From: Ruminococcaceae bacterium UBA6413
GTDB taxonomy: Bacteria > Bacillota > Clostridia > Oscillospirales > Ruminococcaceae
Assembly: GCA_002437415.1 (NCBI GenBank)
Contig: DJPL01000033.1
Location: 1-43,092, forward strand
DNA length: 43,092 nucleotides
Reading direction: 5' to 3'
The position numbers and the translations under genes are program-made. This document shows, in pieces, positions 1 through 7,459 of the stretch (position 1 is its first letter; each line of letters starts with the position of its first letter). Below the pieces are notes generated by a model. That model saw nothing but the letters and a program-made list of their open reading frames with translations, was not told the DNA's origin and ran no database searches.

Positions 1-849
1 ACCGCTCCGGCAGTGACGGGAACGGTTATAGACCGCATAGATCAGCCGAAAGCTGAAACTACTACAGCTCAGACTGCCGCTACCACAACAGTGACTACCA
101 CTGCAAAGCCGCAGGAAACAAAAACAGCTGAAACGACCACATCTCAGACTACCACAGTAGCTACAACGACAGCAACACCCAAGCCGACAACGACAACAAC
201 CGCCGCTACTACAAAGCCTGCACCCGAATGGACGGAAACAAAGGCAAGCGGTACAAAGTACGTCAACACCGACTGCTACAGCCGTAAAAAAGCCGTACTC
301 GGTGCAGAAACCGTAAAGCTGTACAGCGTGAACGATAAGGTCACGGTAACTGCTAAGACCGACACAGGCTACTTCAAACTTTCTGACGGTAGCTTTATAC
401 ACAGCGACTATCTGAGCGACAGCAAGATTGTTATACAGACTACAACAACCACAAAGAAAGCTGAAACACCTAAGCCTGCGCAGACAACAACGAAGAAACA
501 GGAAAGCAAGCCGAAGTCGATATACGAATATCCTTTCGACCTTGAAGCTATAAAGAAGGTCATCGTTGATGACGCAGTTAATAATTACGGACTTGTTAAT
601 TATGATGTTCCCGAATGGACACCCGAAGGTAGTACTTGGAACGTTCCTCTCGTTATCTCTTACGATATGCATCCTAATGTAATAAAGAGAAATGTCGAAG
701 AAGGCGCAGGTGCTAATTTCAGAGTCGCACAAATGAAAAAAGGCGATTACTTCAAAATCTACATTCAAGACATATCCGAAGATATGGATGTACGAGATGA
801 AAACGGAAAGCTGACAAAAGCATACGCTATATACTTCTTAAGAGGTTGA
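1..849 (+). CDS. Thr-rich SH3-like cell-surface protein, 5' end outside window
   Basis: The reading frame is open from base 1, and the first possible start (GTG at 13) has no ribosome binding site, so this is the 3' part of a longer gene. About 282 residues are visible. Residues 1-80 are a Thr/Ala/Lys/Pro-rich linker. Residues about 85-140 form an SH3-like module (YVN..CYSR...G...V..YS, then TDTGY.KL..G..IH.DYLS). A second Thr/Lys-rich linker follows, then a C-terminal domain of about 100 residues that I do not recognise. The SH3-like module closely matches the one in the minus-strand gene at 5418-5879, which has an N-terminal membrane segment. A similar anchor upstream of base 1 is therefore likely. 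An envelope or extracellular location is inferred from the low-complexity linkers and this paralog. The exact ligand is unknown. Two hairpins with T-tracts follow the stop. Confidence 0.75.
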   Translation, partial: TAPAVTGTVIDRIDQPKAETTTAQTAATTTVTTTAKPQETKTAETTTSQTTTVATTTATPKPTTTTTAATTKPAPEWTETKASGTKYVNTDCYSRKKAVLGAETVKLYSVNDKVTVTAKTDTGYFKLSDGSFIHSDYLSDSKIVIQTTTTTKKAETPKPAQTTTKKQESKPKSIYEYPFDLEAIKKVIVDDAVNNYGLVNYDVPEWTPEGSTWNVPLVISYDMHPNVIKRNVEEGAGANFRVAQMKKGDYFKIYIQDISEDMDVRDENGKLTKAYAIYFLRG

Positions 850-914
850 ACAGCAGACTCGATTTATGTTGATTAGTTGTTTCCTTTTGAACATATGACA
901 ATTTAATATACTTT

Positions 915-948
915 AAGAGCTTTGAAAAATCAAGGCTCTTTTTCTTTT
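915..948 (+). terminator. Rho-independent terminator
   Basis: AAGAGCTTTGA pairs with TCAAGGCTCTT (one G-T pair) around a 4-base loop and is followed by a T-rich tract. It lies 66 bases after the stop of the SH3-like gene and probably ends its transcript. Confidence 0.75.
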
Positions 949-966
949 TCTGAAAGTAAAAATCCA

Positions 967-998
967 AAGCAGTCCGCACCCGTAGGACTGCTTTTTTA
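967..998 (+). terminator. Second Rho-independent terminator
   Basis: AAGCAGTCC pairs perfectly with GGACTGCTT around a 9-base loop, followed by TTTTT. It stands in tandem behind the hairpin at 915-948 and probably backs it up. Confidence 0.75.
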
Positions 999-1043
999 TA
1001 TATACAAATACAAATCGATACTCAAATAGTAAAATCAGAAAAA

Positions 1044-1080
1044 CAAGGGCTGTAAACTTGCGAAAGTTTACAGCCTTTTC
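1044..1080 (-). terminator. Terminator of the sigma / anti-sigma operon
   Basis: A perfect 12-bp stem (GGCTGTAAACTT with AAGTTTACAGCC) lies 10 bases after the minus-strand stop at 1085. On the minus strand the stem is followed by CTTGTTTTT. On the plus strand it is followed by TTTTC, so it may stop transcription from both sides. Confidence 0.75.
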
Positions 1081-1084
1081 TCGT

Positions 1085-1684
1085 TTATTTGATTATAAGT
1101 TTATAATCGGTGCAGAAGTCCGAGTATTCGGTAAATGTTTTTTCAAGAGAAGAGAGGAGAGCTTCTTCTCCGTATTTATCATAATATTTCTTTATATCTT
1201 CCGATATTGTCAGCTCAAGAGTAGCTTTGTCACCGATAATGTAGCCAACTGTGCTTTCGTTGATTTCTTCCTTGCCGTTGCTGTCGATAAAGCAGTTGAT
1301 AAAACGTACATCATCGCCGATATTATTGAGTTTTTTCCACTCCGAAAAAATTACTTCCGCGTCGCAGGCAAGATATTTACTTGCTTTTTCTGTGTTTGCA
1401 CCGTTCAGATAATAAATATCAATGTCACAGTATACCAAAGCACAGTCGTTTGTTGATGCATTTGCTATTGCAGTTGAAGAATTGTTTTCCGTGTCGTTAG
1501 TGCCGATATTTTTAAGTGCAATATTTCCGACTCCTAATGCTACAACAAATACCGCCGCCGCGGCCGTCACCGAACCTATAGCGGCATACAGCTTTTTTCT
1601 GTTTCTTTTTGTTTCCGGCTTAGCCTGTTCGATGAACTCATCGTTTACGTTGCCGATTTCATTCAGTAAGCGTTTTTCTTTCAT
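1085..1684 (-). CDS. Membrane anti-sigma factor-like protein
   Basis: This 199-residue protein has a short charged cytoplasmic N-terminus (residues 1-32, with a DEFIEQA-type motif common in anti-sigma partners of Clostridia). One membrane segment follows at about residues 34-58 (AAIGSVTAAAAVFVVALGVG), then an extracytoplasmic part of about 140 residues without a recognised domain. Its ATG overlaps the TGA of the ECF sigma gene by four bases (ATGA), and AAAGGAGGG lies upstream, so the two are translationally coupled. By position and topology it should hold the sigma factor at the membrane and release it on an envelope signal. That role is inferred from the gene pair; no zinc-binding ZAS motif (HxxxCxxC) is visible. 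Confidence 0.7.
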   Translation of the reverse strand: MKEKRLLNEIGNVNDEFIEQAKPETKRNRKKLYAAIGSVTAAAAVFVVALGVGNIALKNIGTNDTENNSSTAIANASTNDCALVYCDIDIYYLNGANTEKASKYLACDAEVIFSEWKKLNNIGDDVRFINCFIDSNGKEEINESTVGYIIGDKATLELTISEDIKKYYDKYGEEALLSSLEKTFTEYSDFCTDYKLIIK

Positions 1685-2250
1685 AGCGTTATACCCTCCT
1701 TTATAAGATGTTCTTTAAGCTCGTTGCGGGTTCTGAGGAGCATCATCTTTATGCGGCTTTCGGTGGACGAATGCTCGGCGGCTATTGCCTTTACCGGCAT
1801 CATATACCAGTATCTCTGCATAAAGATAATACGCTTTTCAGGTTCGAGAGAGCAGAGAAAATCGTTGAGTGCACGTCTTAATGTGTTGTTGTCCGAAACA
1901 TCTTCGGTAGTAACACCCGACGATACACATTCAGCCAGCTCATCAAGAACTATCGCCGTCTGACCCGAACCTCTTTTGTCAGCCGTTTTTTCAAAGTACC
2001 TGTTAAGTGTTAGGTTGCGTGTTATTCTGCCGAGAAAGGCTGATAGCTTTTTAGGCTTCTGCGGCGGGATCGCGTTCCATGCTTTTAACAGTGTGTCGTT
2101 TACGCATTCCTCGCAGTCCTCGTTTACGGCGATTATATTGTAGGCGATCGAGTAACAGTATCTGCCGTATTTGCTGTGGGTTTCTGATATTGCCTTTTCA
2201 TCTCTTGCAAAGAATAATTCTAAAATTCTGCTGTCTTCCGTTTTCCTCAC
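1681..2250 (-). CDS. ECF-type RNA polymerase sigma factor
   Basis: At 189 residues it has the usual ECF size. Sigma region 2 lies at about residues 8-80 (ELFFARDEKAI, KYGRYCYSIAYNII, the DCEECVNDTLLKAWNAIPP stretch, then FLGRITRNLTLNRY). Sigma region 4 lies at about 125-185 (LEPEKRIIFMQRYWYMMPVKAIA, then SRIKMMLLRTRNELKEHL). The GTG start at 2250 is the only usable start after an in-frame stop. The AAAGGGA just before it is unusually close, so either the start is atypical or initiation is weak. It directs polymerase to a small regulon, probably including its own promoter (see 2284-2318), and is paired with the anti-sigma gene downstream. Confidence 0.9.
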   Translation of the reverse strand: MRKTEDSRILELFFARDEKAISETHSKYGRYCYSIAYNIIAVNEDCEECVNDTLLKAWNAIPPQKPKKLSAFLGRITRNLTLNRYFEKTADKRGSGQTAIVLDELAECVSSGVTTEDVSDNNTLRRALNDFLCSLEPEKRIIFMQRYWYMMPVKAIAAEHSSTESRIKMMLLRTRNELKEHLIKEGITL

Positions 2251-2283
2251 TCCCTTTTTATTTTTATCGGAACAGCCTGTTCA

Positions 2284-2318
2284 CCTATAAAGACAGAATC
2301 TAAGTAAAAGGGTCACGC
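2284..2318 (-). promoter_or_regulatory. Candidate ECF-type autoregulated promoter
   Basis: On the minus strand, 34-68 bases before the sigma gene, CGTGACCCTTTT is followed by CTGTCTTTATAGG at a spacing normal for ECF promoters. This resembles the AAC / GTC style boxes of extracytoplasmic sigma factors rather than TTGACA/TATAAT. Recognition by the adjacent sigma factor is inferred. Confidence 0.45.
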
Positions 2319-2344
2319 TTTTTAAGAAAAAATTTTTGCGGATA

Positions 2345-2380
2345 TAAATACAGGCTTCTGCAAAACACAGAAGCCTGCTT
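2345..2380 (-). terminator. Hairpin after the cyclophilin gene
   Basis: CAGGCTTCTG pairs perfectly with CAGAAGCCTG around a 7-base loop, followed on the minus strand by a weak TATTTATAT tail. It lies 32 bases after the stop of the cyclophilin gene and is the likely end of the minus-strand envelope group. Confidence 0.6.
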
Positions 2381-2408
2381 TGTAAACCTTGTGTGGTTTA
2401 TACGCTGT

Positions 2409-2882
2409 TTAATCTTCGATATAAACTCTCTTCATAACCTGAGGAGTTGTGGGCTTGTCGTTCCAGTCAACCTCGGTTTCGGCGATTTCGTCAACTGCGT
2501 CCATACCGTCAACTACCTTGCCGAAAGCGGCATAACCGCCGTCCAGATGGGGAGCGTCCTTGTGCATTATAAAGAACTGTGAGCTTGCGCTGTCGGGCAT
2601 CATTGAACGTGCCATCGAGATAACGCCTCTTGTGTGCTTCAGGTCGTTCTTAACACCGTTCTGAGCAAATTCGCCCTTGATGTTTTCCTTTGCACCGCCC
2701 ATGCCTGTGCCCTCGGGGTCGCCGCCCTGGATCATAAAGCCGCTGATTACACGGTGGAAAATAAGACCGTCATAAAAGCCTTCCTTTACAAGCTTTTCAA
2801 AGTTTGCGCAGGTGATAGGTGCGATCTCGGGATAAAGCTCTATCTTTATCTTTTTTCCGTTTTCCATTTCGATAATTACCAT
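2409..2882 (-). CDS. ppiB: Cyclophilin-type peptidyl-prolyl cis-trans isomerase
   Basis: This 157-residue protein has no signal peptide, so it should be cytoplasmic. It is a complete bacterial cyclophilin. The sequence shows FHRVISGFMIQGGDP.GTG (the FHRVI.GFMIQGGD catalytic signature around residues 42-58), GVISMARSMMPDSASSQFFI, and LDGGYAAFGKVVDGMDAV. It catalyses isomerisation of Xaa-Pro bonds during protein folding. GAAAGGAA precedes the ATG. It is the last gene of the minus-strand group behind a NodB deacetylase, with a 66-base gap. Whether it is co-transcribed with that group is inferred from strand and spacing only. Confidence 0.93.
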   Translation of the reverse strand: MVIIEMENGKKIKIELYPEIAPITCANFEKLVKEGFYDGLIFHRVISGFMIQGGDPEGTGMGGAKENIKGEFAQNGVKNDLKHTRGVISMARSMMPDSASSQFFIMHKDAPHLDGGYAAFGKVVDGMDAVDEIAETEVDWNDKPTTPQVMKRVYIED

Positions 2883-2948
2883 TGGTTTAAATTCCTTTCG
2901 TATTACGTTTTCCTGTATGTCAATAAGGCTTAAAGCCTTACCGATGTC

Positions 2949-3953
2949 TTACTGTGCGTTAAGCTCGGAGTAGATATTGGTGTCTGTTCCGCTGATCTCT
3001 ACACCCTTGAGCTCAAACAGCTCGCTTATAGTTGCGAACTGGAAGCCTTTTTCGAGCAGTATCGGTATCGCCTTGTCAAGCGCTTCAACAGTCTTTGAGT
3101 TGCCCTCGGCATCATGGAGCAGGAAGATCACGCCGTCTGCGGCTTTTTTCTCAAGATACTTTGCTCTGTAGTCGGCAGTTACTCTGTCCTCCCAGTCGTT
3201 ACAGCCGTTACCGCTTATAAATGTCATATCAATGTTTTCATACATTGTATCGTTTACGGCTATGTAAGGCGGACGGAAGAACCGGGGAGTCGTACCTGTG
3301 ATCTCTTTTATTTTATCGTTTACATATGCGACCTCGTCTTTTATTTCATCGGCGGTCATCTTGTCCATATAGCTGTGTGTTTTTGAGTGGTTTTCAATAT
3401 CACAGCCGAGATCATAAGCGCGCTTTACGGATTTTGTCGACTCATCGTTTATATTCGTTCCGATAAGGAAGAATGACGCTCTTACCTGATATTTTTCAAG
3501 CACATCAAGTATTTCCATAGTGGTCGTGGTATTCGGACCGTCATCAAATGTGATCGCGATTGTGGGCTTTGAGGGGTCAAGCTCATAATCGATGCGTTTT
3601 ACTGTATCGCCGCTGTCTGTGTCACTGATCTCGGGGGCAGAGGATACCGTTTCGTCTGTCTGAGCTGTAGTTTCAGCCGAGGTTTCGGGAGCGGATGCTT
3701 CTGTGCTTTCGGGAGCTGTAGCTTCAGCCGAGGTTTCGGGTGCAGATGTTTCTATGCTCTCTGAAGTCGTGGTTTCGTCTGACGAGCTGCTTTCGGGCTC
3801 GGCGGAGGTGCTGTCTGTGCCTGTGGTTGTCAAAGCAGACGAGGTTGTCGGAGTCGAGCTTTCGGCAGAGGACTGCGATGATGTCGCCGCCGAAGAACAG
3901 CCAGTAAGGCAGAGTGCGGCAATAAGAGCCGCGGCGATGAGCTTTACTTTCAT
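2949..3953 (-). CDS. Polysaccharide deacetylase (NodB domain) lipoprotein
   Basis: The first 19 residues form a lipoprotein signal ending in the lipobox LTGC (Cys19). Residues about 20-120 are a Ser/Thr/Glu-rich spacer. The NodB domain follows from about 128: TFDDGP (motif 1, catalytic and metal Asp), NHSKTHS (motif 2, two metal-binding His), RFFRPPY (motif 3) and LLHD (motif 5). All catalytic residues that I can check are present. The family is metal-dependent carbohydrate esterase family 4, which removes acetyl groups from GlcNAc or MurNAc of peptidoglycan or from other polysaccharides. A peptidoglycan substrate is inferred from its neighbours, a transglutaminase-like and an SH3-like envelope protein. 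It starts 19 bases after the transglutaminase-like gene, with GAAAGGAA before the ATG. Confidence 0.88.
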   Translation of the reverse strand: MKVKLIAAALIAALCLTGCSSAATSSQSSAESSTPTTSSALTTTGTDSTSAEPESSSSDETTTSESIETSAPETSAEATAPESTEASAPETSAETTAQTDETVSSAPEISDTDSGDTVKRIDYELDPSKPTIAITFDDGPNTTTTMEILDVLEKYQVRASFFLIGTNINDESTKSVKRAYDLGCDIENHSKTHSYMDKMTADEIKDEVAYVNDKIKEITGTTPRFFRPPYIAVNDTMYENIDMTFISGNGCNDWEDRVTADYRAKYLEKKAADGVIFLLHDAEGNSKTVEALDKAIPILLEKGFQFATISELFELKGVEISGTDTNIYSELNAQ

Positions 3954-3972
3954 GGTGAATTTCCTTTCCGGG

Positions 3973-5322
3973 TTATTTTTTATTTTTTCTTATCCATTTA
4001 ATATTGACAATGTTTATCGCAAGACCGACAGCTACCGCAACGGAAAGCGCGGCTATCCAGATAAGGTTGTTGCTTGCGGGCTCTTCCTGTGCCTGAATAT
4101 CGCTTGTCACGGGGGTGTAGTCCGCCGGGGCGGTGTAGGTCTGCGGTTTGCTTGTGTCCGGTGAAGCGGTCGATTGTACAGCGGTTGAGGCTGACGTACT
4201 GCTTGCGGAGCTGTCTGTATTTGACGGCGTGGTTTCGGCTGTGCTTTGAACGGTTGCTTCCGACTGCCTGAAATACTCGTCTGCGCGGAAGTAATAACGT
4301 TTTTCTGCAAGGTATGCACAGTGGTCAAAGGAAAGCGCGAGCGGTGAAATATCAAAATACATCTGAGTATTTGCACCTTTGGATTTAAACTCGTTGTTTT
4401 CAAATTTGAGGTTGCTGTCCCATACGCAGTCGACCCATACCCATTTGTCGTCTGTTTTTGCGGCGCACCATTCGTGATTTACAGGTCCGTCAGCAAGGTC
4501 ATCATATTTTACCGTGTCGGACGTTGCAGTGCCTTTTACATTGACAACATAAATTCCCTGTGCTTCGCATAATGCACTGAAAAGTGCAGAGTAGCCGACG
4601 CATACGGTTTTGCGCTCTTTAAGCACATTTTTTATGCATATCTCGGACTGTGTTACCGAGCTTTCGCGTGCATCGCGGTCATAGTAGATATTGTCGGATA
4701 CCCATTTCGATATAGCTTCCAGCTTTTTATACTCGTCCTTTATGTCGCCTGCAATGTAATCTGCCAGATACGCAACTTCGTCAAGCGTCTGCTTTACGCT
4801 TTCTTCCGTCAGCTCATCGGTAACATAGCCTGCCCACGACTTTGCGGAGGTCGGAACTGCTTTTTCGATTACCGAAAGATTTTGTTCGCTCAGTCCGTTG
4901 TCGGGGAAGTACCAGTTATCATCATACATTATGAGATAGCTCAGCCTTGCGCCGGATTTCAGGGTGATAACTATGCGGTCGGAGCTTCCGGCAGGCTCTG
5001 AGGGGTTCAGGACTGAGGAGAATGTTCCGTCACCGTTCACTTTCAGAGTAGAGGAAACAGTGCCGCAGTTCTGAAAGGTGATATTCGTCACAGGGTCGTT
5101 TTTATAACAGCCGTCTATCAGTACCGAACGGCTGTTTATCGTGATTTTGCTGTAGTATTCCTCGTTTTCGCCCGTGACAAGCTCATAGCACTTTTCGGGT
5201 CGCTTTGCGGCGTCTGAGGAAGTACTGTCGCCGCTTTCGGCGAAAACGGTGAAAGAGAATGTCAGAAGCACTGTAAAGGCAAGAAATACGCCAAGCACTT
5301 TTCTTTTTATGATATAATTCAA
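3973..5322 (-). CDS. Secreted transglutaminase-like protein with C-terminal membrane anchor
   Basis: At 449 residues it begins with TTG at 5322, chosen because AAGGAG lies 7 bases upstream. A signal peptide covers residues 1-28 (ending FTVFAES). The transglutaminase-like core (about 190-310) contains KTVCVGYSALF (Cys nucleophile), NHEW (His) and WVDCVWD (Asp), so the Cys-His-Asp triad is intact. A Ser/Thr/Ala-rich linker follows, then a membrane segment near residues 420-442 and a short RKNKK tail. This gives a sortase-independent anchor with the catalytic part outside. Family members act as proteases, cross-linkers or peptidoglycan-peptide hydrolases, and the sequence does not decide which. 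It lies between the SH3-like gene and the NodB deacetylase on the same strand. Confidence 0.85.
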   Translation of the reverse strand: MNYIIKRKVLGVFLAFTVLLTFSFTVFAESGDSTSSDAAKRPEKCYELVTGENEEYYSKITINSRSVLIDGCYKNDPVTNITFQNCGTVSSTLKVNGDGTFSSVLNPSEPAGSSDRIVITLKSGARLSYLIMYDDNWYFPDNGLSEQNLSVIEKAVPTSAKSWAGYVTDELTEESVKQTLDEVAYLADYIAGDIKDEYKKLEAISKWVSDNIYYDRDARESSVTQSEICIKNVLKERKTVCVGYSALFSALCEAQGIYVVNVKGTATSDTVKYDDLADGPVNHEWCAAKTDDKWVWVDCVWDSNLKFENNEFKSKGANTQMYFDISPLALSFDHCAYLAEKRYYFRADEYFRQSEATVQSTAETTPSNTDSSASSTSASTAVQSTASPDTSKPQTYTAPADYTPVTSDIQAQEEPASNNLIWIAALSVAVAVGLAINIVNIKWIRKNKK

Positions 5323-5346
5323 TTTTGCTCCTTACGGATATATGCG

Positions 5347-5358
5347 AAAGCGCGCTTT
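5347..5358. repeat. 12-bp palindrome in the SH3 / transglutaminase gap
   Basis: AAAGCGCGCTTT is a perfect palindrome, 25 bases upstream of the TTG start of the transglutaminase-like gene. It could be an operator or an mRNA processing hairpin, and chance is also possible. No promoter boxes were seen in the 95-base gap. Confidence 0.3.
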
Positions 5359-5417
5359 AATGCGGTGCGGCTGTCTGCATACAGGAATTGAAGACAGGGA
5401 TATGCGTTATATCCGCG

Positions 5418-5879
5418 TCAGGATTCGCTCAGATAATCTCCGTGGATATATTCTCCGCTATCGAGCTTGTAATAGCCTGTGTCGGTTATCGCTATAACGT
5501 GTACGGTTTCACCGTAAGAATACGTCCTTACTGTATCAGATCCCATTATTGCCCTTGTTCTGCTGTAGCAACCCTGGTTTACATACATTGTGGCGTTTAT
5601 TGCATCTTCTGCCCATTCGAGAGGCTCAGGTGTGGTAGCCGGAGTGGTTTCGGGAGCTTTTGTAGTCTGCGCCTTAGTCGTTGCCTTAGTGGAAGCCGGA
5701 GTGGACGCGGGCTTCGGAGTTGTTGAAACGGGTGTGGTTATGCTCGGTATTGAAGCCGGAGCACTGCTTGTATTGCTGTCATTTGCAAGGTTGGATGTGT
5801 TGTTCAAAGACATAATGACAGCGAATGCCAGCAACAATGCGCCGCCTACTCCGATAAGTGTATCTTTTGATTTACTCAA
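5418..5879 (-). CDS. Small membrane-anchored SH3-like protein
   Basis: I place the start at TTG 5879 (153 residues), because AAAGGAG lies 9 bases before it. The upstream ATG at 5912 has no ribosome binding site. A membrane segment covers residues about 7-24 (IGVGGALLLAFAVIMSL). A Ser/Thr/Pro/Ala-rich linker follows to about residue 95, and an SH3-like module ends the protein (YVNQGCYSR, TVR.YS, ITDTGYYKL, YIHGDYLS). By eye about 31 of 55 module residues match the protein at 1-849, so the two are paralogs. SH3-like modules of this type often bind cell-wall peptides; this is inferred here. It is the first gene behind the strong promoter at 5946-5974. Confidence 0.72.
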   Translation of the reverse strand: MSKSKDTLIGVGGALLLAFAVIMSLNNTSNLANDSNTSSAPASIPSITTPVSTTPKPASTPASTKATTKAQTTKAPETTPATTPEPLEWAEDAINATMYVNQGCYSRTRAIMGSDTVRTYSYGETVHVIAITDTGYYKLDSGEYIHGDYLSES

Positions 5880-5945
5880 AATATTTTTCTCCTTTTTCTG
5901 CCAGAAATACATTTTCTTTATTTGGATTTATAATGTCTGCATACT

Positions 5946-5974
5946 ATTATATCAAGGTGAGCCGCAATAGTCAA
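5946..5974 (-). promoter_or_regulatory. Sigma-A promoter of the envelope group
   Basis: On the minus strand TTGACT and TATAAT are separated by exactly 17 bases. It lies about 67 bases before the TTG start of the small SH3-like gene. No other good promoter was seen before the next three minus-strand genes. Confidence 0.8.
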
Positions 5975-6126
5975 CTGTTATGTCGAAGAAGACTTTTTAA
6001 CTTTGTAAACGTTTTATATAACGAATGGCATAATGTAGCGGCAGATCGTATATAAACTGTATCCCGGGCAGTAACACAGGGATATCTTTTTTGCCTGTCA
6101 AATGAACAGTTTAAGGTCATTTTACC

Positions 6127-6155
6127 TTGACAGCCGCATGAAATCATGCTATACT
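6127..6155 (+). promoter_or_regulatory. Sigma-A promoter of hom
   Basis: TTGACA and TATACT are separated by exactly 17 bases, a near-consensus housekeeping promoter, 45 bases before the hom start. No comparable promoter was found in the short gaps of the following genes, so it may serve a long transcript. Confidence 0.85.
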
Positions 6156-6200
6156 TAAAAACGTATAAATCGAACAAAAGAAAACGGAGGATAGTTTTCA

Positions 6201-7424
6201 ATGGCAAAAATAGCGGTTCTCGGCTACGGTGTTGTAGGTTCAGGCACTGTAGAGGTAATTGAGAAGAATAAGGCCGGTCTTTTGAAGAAGGCGGGTCAGG
6301 AGATAGAGATAAAGTATATCCTTGATCTGCGTGATTTCCCGGACAGCCCGTATAAAGATAAGTTTATAAAGGATTTCAACATAATTCTGAACGATCCCGA
6401 AATTTCTGTTGTAGTTGAGGTTATCGGCGGCATCAAGCCCTCATATGACTTTGTCAAGTCTTCACTGCTTGCAGGCAAGAGCGTTGTTACATCAAACAAG
6501 GAGCTTGTTGCAAAGAAGGGCGCAGAGCTTTTAAAGATAGCACATGAGAAGGGTGTAAACTTCTTCTTCGAGGCAAGTGTAGGCGGTGGTATTCCGATCA
6601 TAAGACCGCTCCACCAGTGCCTTTCGGCTAACCGTATAGATGAGATAGCAGGTATCTTAAACGGTACTACAAACTTTATCCTTACCAAGATGATACGCGA
6701 CAATATGGCTTTTGACGTTGCGCTGAAGACAGCACAGGATCTTGGCTATGCGGAGCGTAACCCTTCTGCCGATGTTGACGGTATAGACGCTTGCAGAAAG
6801 ATATGCATACTCGCATCTCTCTCATTTGGAAAGCACGTTTATCCCGATAATATCCATACGGAAGGTATCACAAAGATCACTCCCGAGGACGTTGCTTATT
6901 GCGAGAACTTCGGCGGCTCGATAAAGCTTATCGGCTGGGCATCAAGACAGGAGGACGGCAAGATCGCCGTTATGGTGTGCCCCGCGTTTATTCATGCGGA
7001 CAGCCAGCTTGCAGGCGTTAATGACGTATTCAACGCGATCCTTGTAAGAGGCGACTCGACAGGCGATGTTGTATTCTACGGCAAGGGTGCAGGTAAGCTC
7101 CCGACAGCAAGCGCGGTCGTAGCCGATGTAGTTATCGCCGTAAAGATGAACTCTTCAAGTCAGTCGCTTTACTGGGAAGACAGCGATCAGGACTTCATTG
7201 AGGATACGGATAAGATCGTTCTTGAGAACTATATCCGTGTTGACGGTGTTTCAAAGGACGAGGCAGAGTCTCTGTTCGGTAACGTTACTTATCTTACGAG
7301 AAAAGACGCTCCCGCCGGCGAGCTTGCGTTTATCACTCCCGCGATCAGTGAAAAGGCTTGCAATGAGGCTATAACAAAGCTCGGTGACAAGGTACTCGGT
7401 CGTATAAGAGTGCTTGATTATTGA
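6201..7424 (+). CDS. hom: Homoserine dehydrogenase
   Basis: It converts aspartate semialdehyde to homoserine with NAD(P)H, the branch point to threonine and methionine, in the cytoplasm. At 407 residues the order is: an N-terminal Rossmann domain (GYGVVGSGTVEVI, residues 8-20), TSNKELVAKKGAEL with the conserved NKE, the family signature GILNGTTNFILT near 152-163, and DVDGIDACRKI with the substrate-side Asp residues. A C-terminal segment of about 70 residues after residue 335 fits an ACT regulatory domain, so feedback control by an amino acid is likely. GGAGG lies 8 bases before the ATG. It stands 35 bases before pyrH, which is not the usual neighbour of hom. Confidence 0.95.
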   Translation: MAKIAVLGYGVVGSGTVEVIEKNKAGLLKKAGQEIEIKYILDLRDFPDSPYKDKFIKDFNIILNDPEISVVVEVIGGIKPSYDFVKSSLLAGKSVVTSNKELVAKKGAELLKIAHEKGVNFFFEASVGGGIPIIRPLHQCLSANRIDEIAGILNGTTNFILTKMIRDNMAFDVALKTAQDLGYAERNPSADVDGIDACRKICILASLSFGKHVYPDNIHTEGITKITPEDVAYCENFGGSIKLIGWASRQEDGKIAVMVCPAFIHADSQLAGVNDVFNAILVRGDSTGDVVFYGKGAGKLPTASAVVADVVIAVKMNSSSQSLYWEDSDQDFIEDTDKIVLENYIRVDGVSKDEAESLFGNVTYLTRKDAPAGELAFITPAISEKACNEAITKLGDKVLGRIRVLDY

Positions 7425-7459
7425 TTTGAAAAATATTTGTCTTTGAAAGGAAAAACAAT

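Larger units (their letters stand above)
5880..6200. other. Divergent intergenic region with two sigma-A promoters
   Basis: These 321 bases separate the minus-strand envelope group from hom. They hold a promoter for each direction (5946-5974 minus, 6127-6155 plus). A short stem (TATCCC with GGGATA, 6060-6084) followed by a T-rich tract lies upstream of the hom promoter, so it is not part of the hom leader. The hom leader itself is only about 40 bases, too short for a riboswitch or T-box. Confidence 0.6.

Noticed and set aside
40..520. Repeated ACA/ACC/ACT-rich sequence as a possible direct-repeat or CRISPR-like array
   Set aside because: The repeats are codons of a Thr-rich protein linker in one open frame, with no regular unit or spacers.
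2924..2940. TAAGGC/GCCTTA stem between the deacetylase and cyclophilin as a terminator, and TTGACA next to it as a promoter
   Set aside because: There is no T-tract on the minus strand, and no -10 box at an acceptable distance from the TTGACA.
3620..3950. Plus-strand ORF opposite the Ser/Thr/Glu-rich spacer of the deacetylase
   Set aside because: Low-complexity codons give an open antisense frame. It lacks a ribosome binding site and the NodB gene on the other strand is complete.
6060..6090. TATCCC/GGGATA hairpin with T-rich tail as a terminator
   Set aside because: The stem is only 6 bp with a 13-base loop, and no gene on the plus strand upstream needs it; kept only as a remark on the intergenic region.
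6156..6200. Possible riboswitch (threonine, lysine or SAM) before hom
   Set aside because: About 40 bases separate the promoter from the start codon, too short for any known riboswitch; no terminator hairpin lies in the leader.
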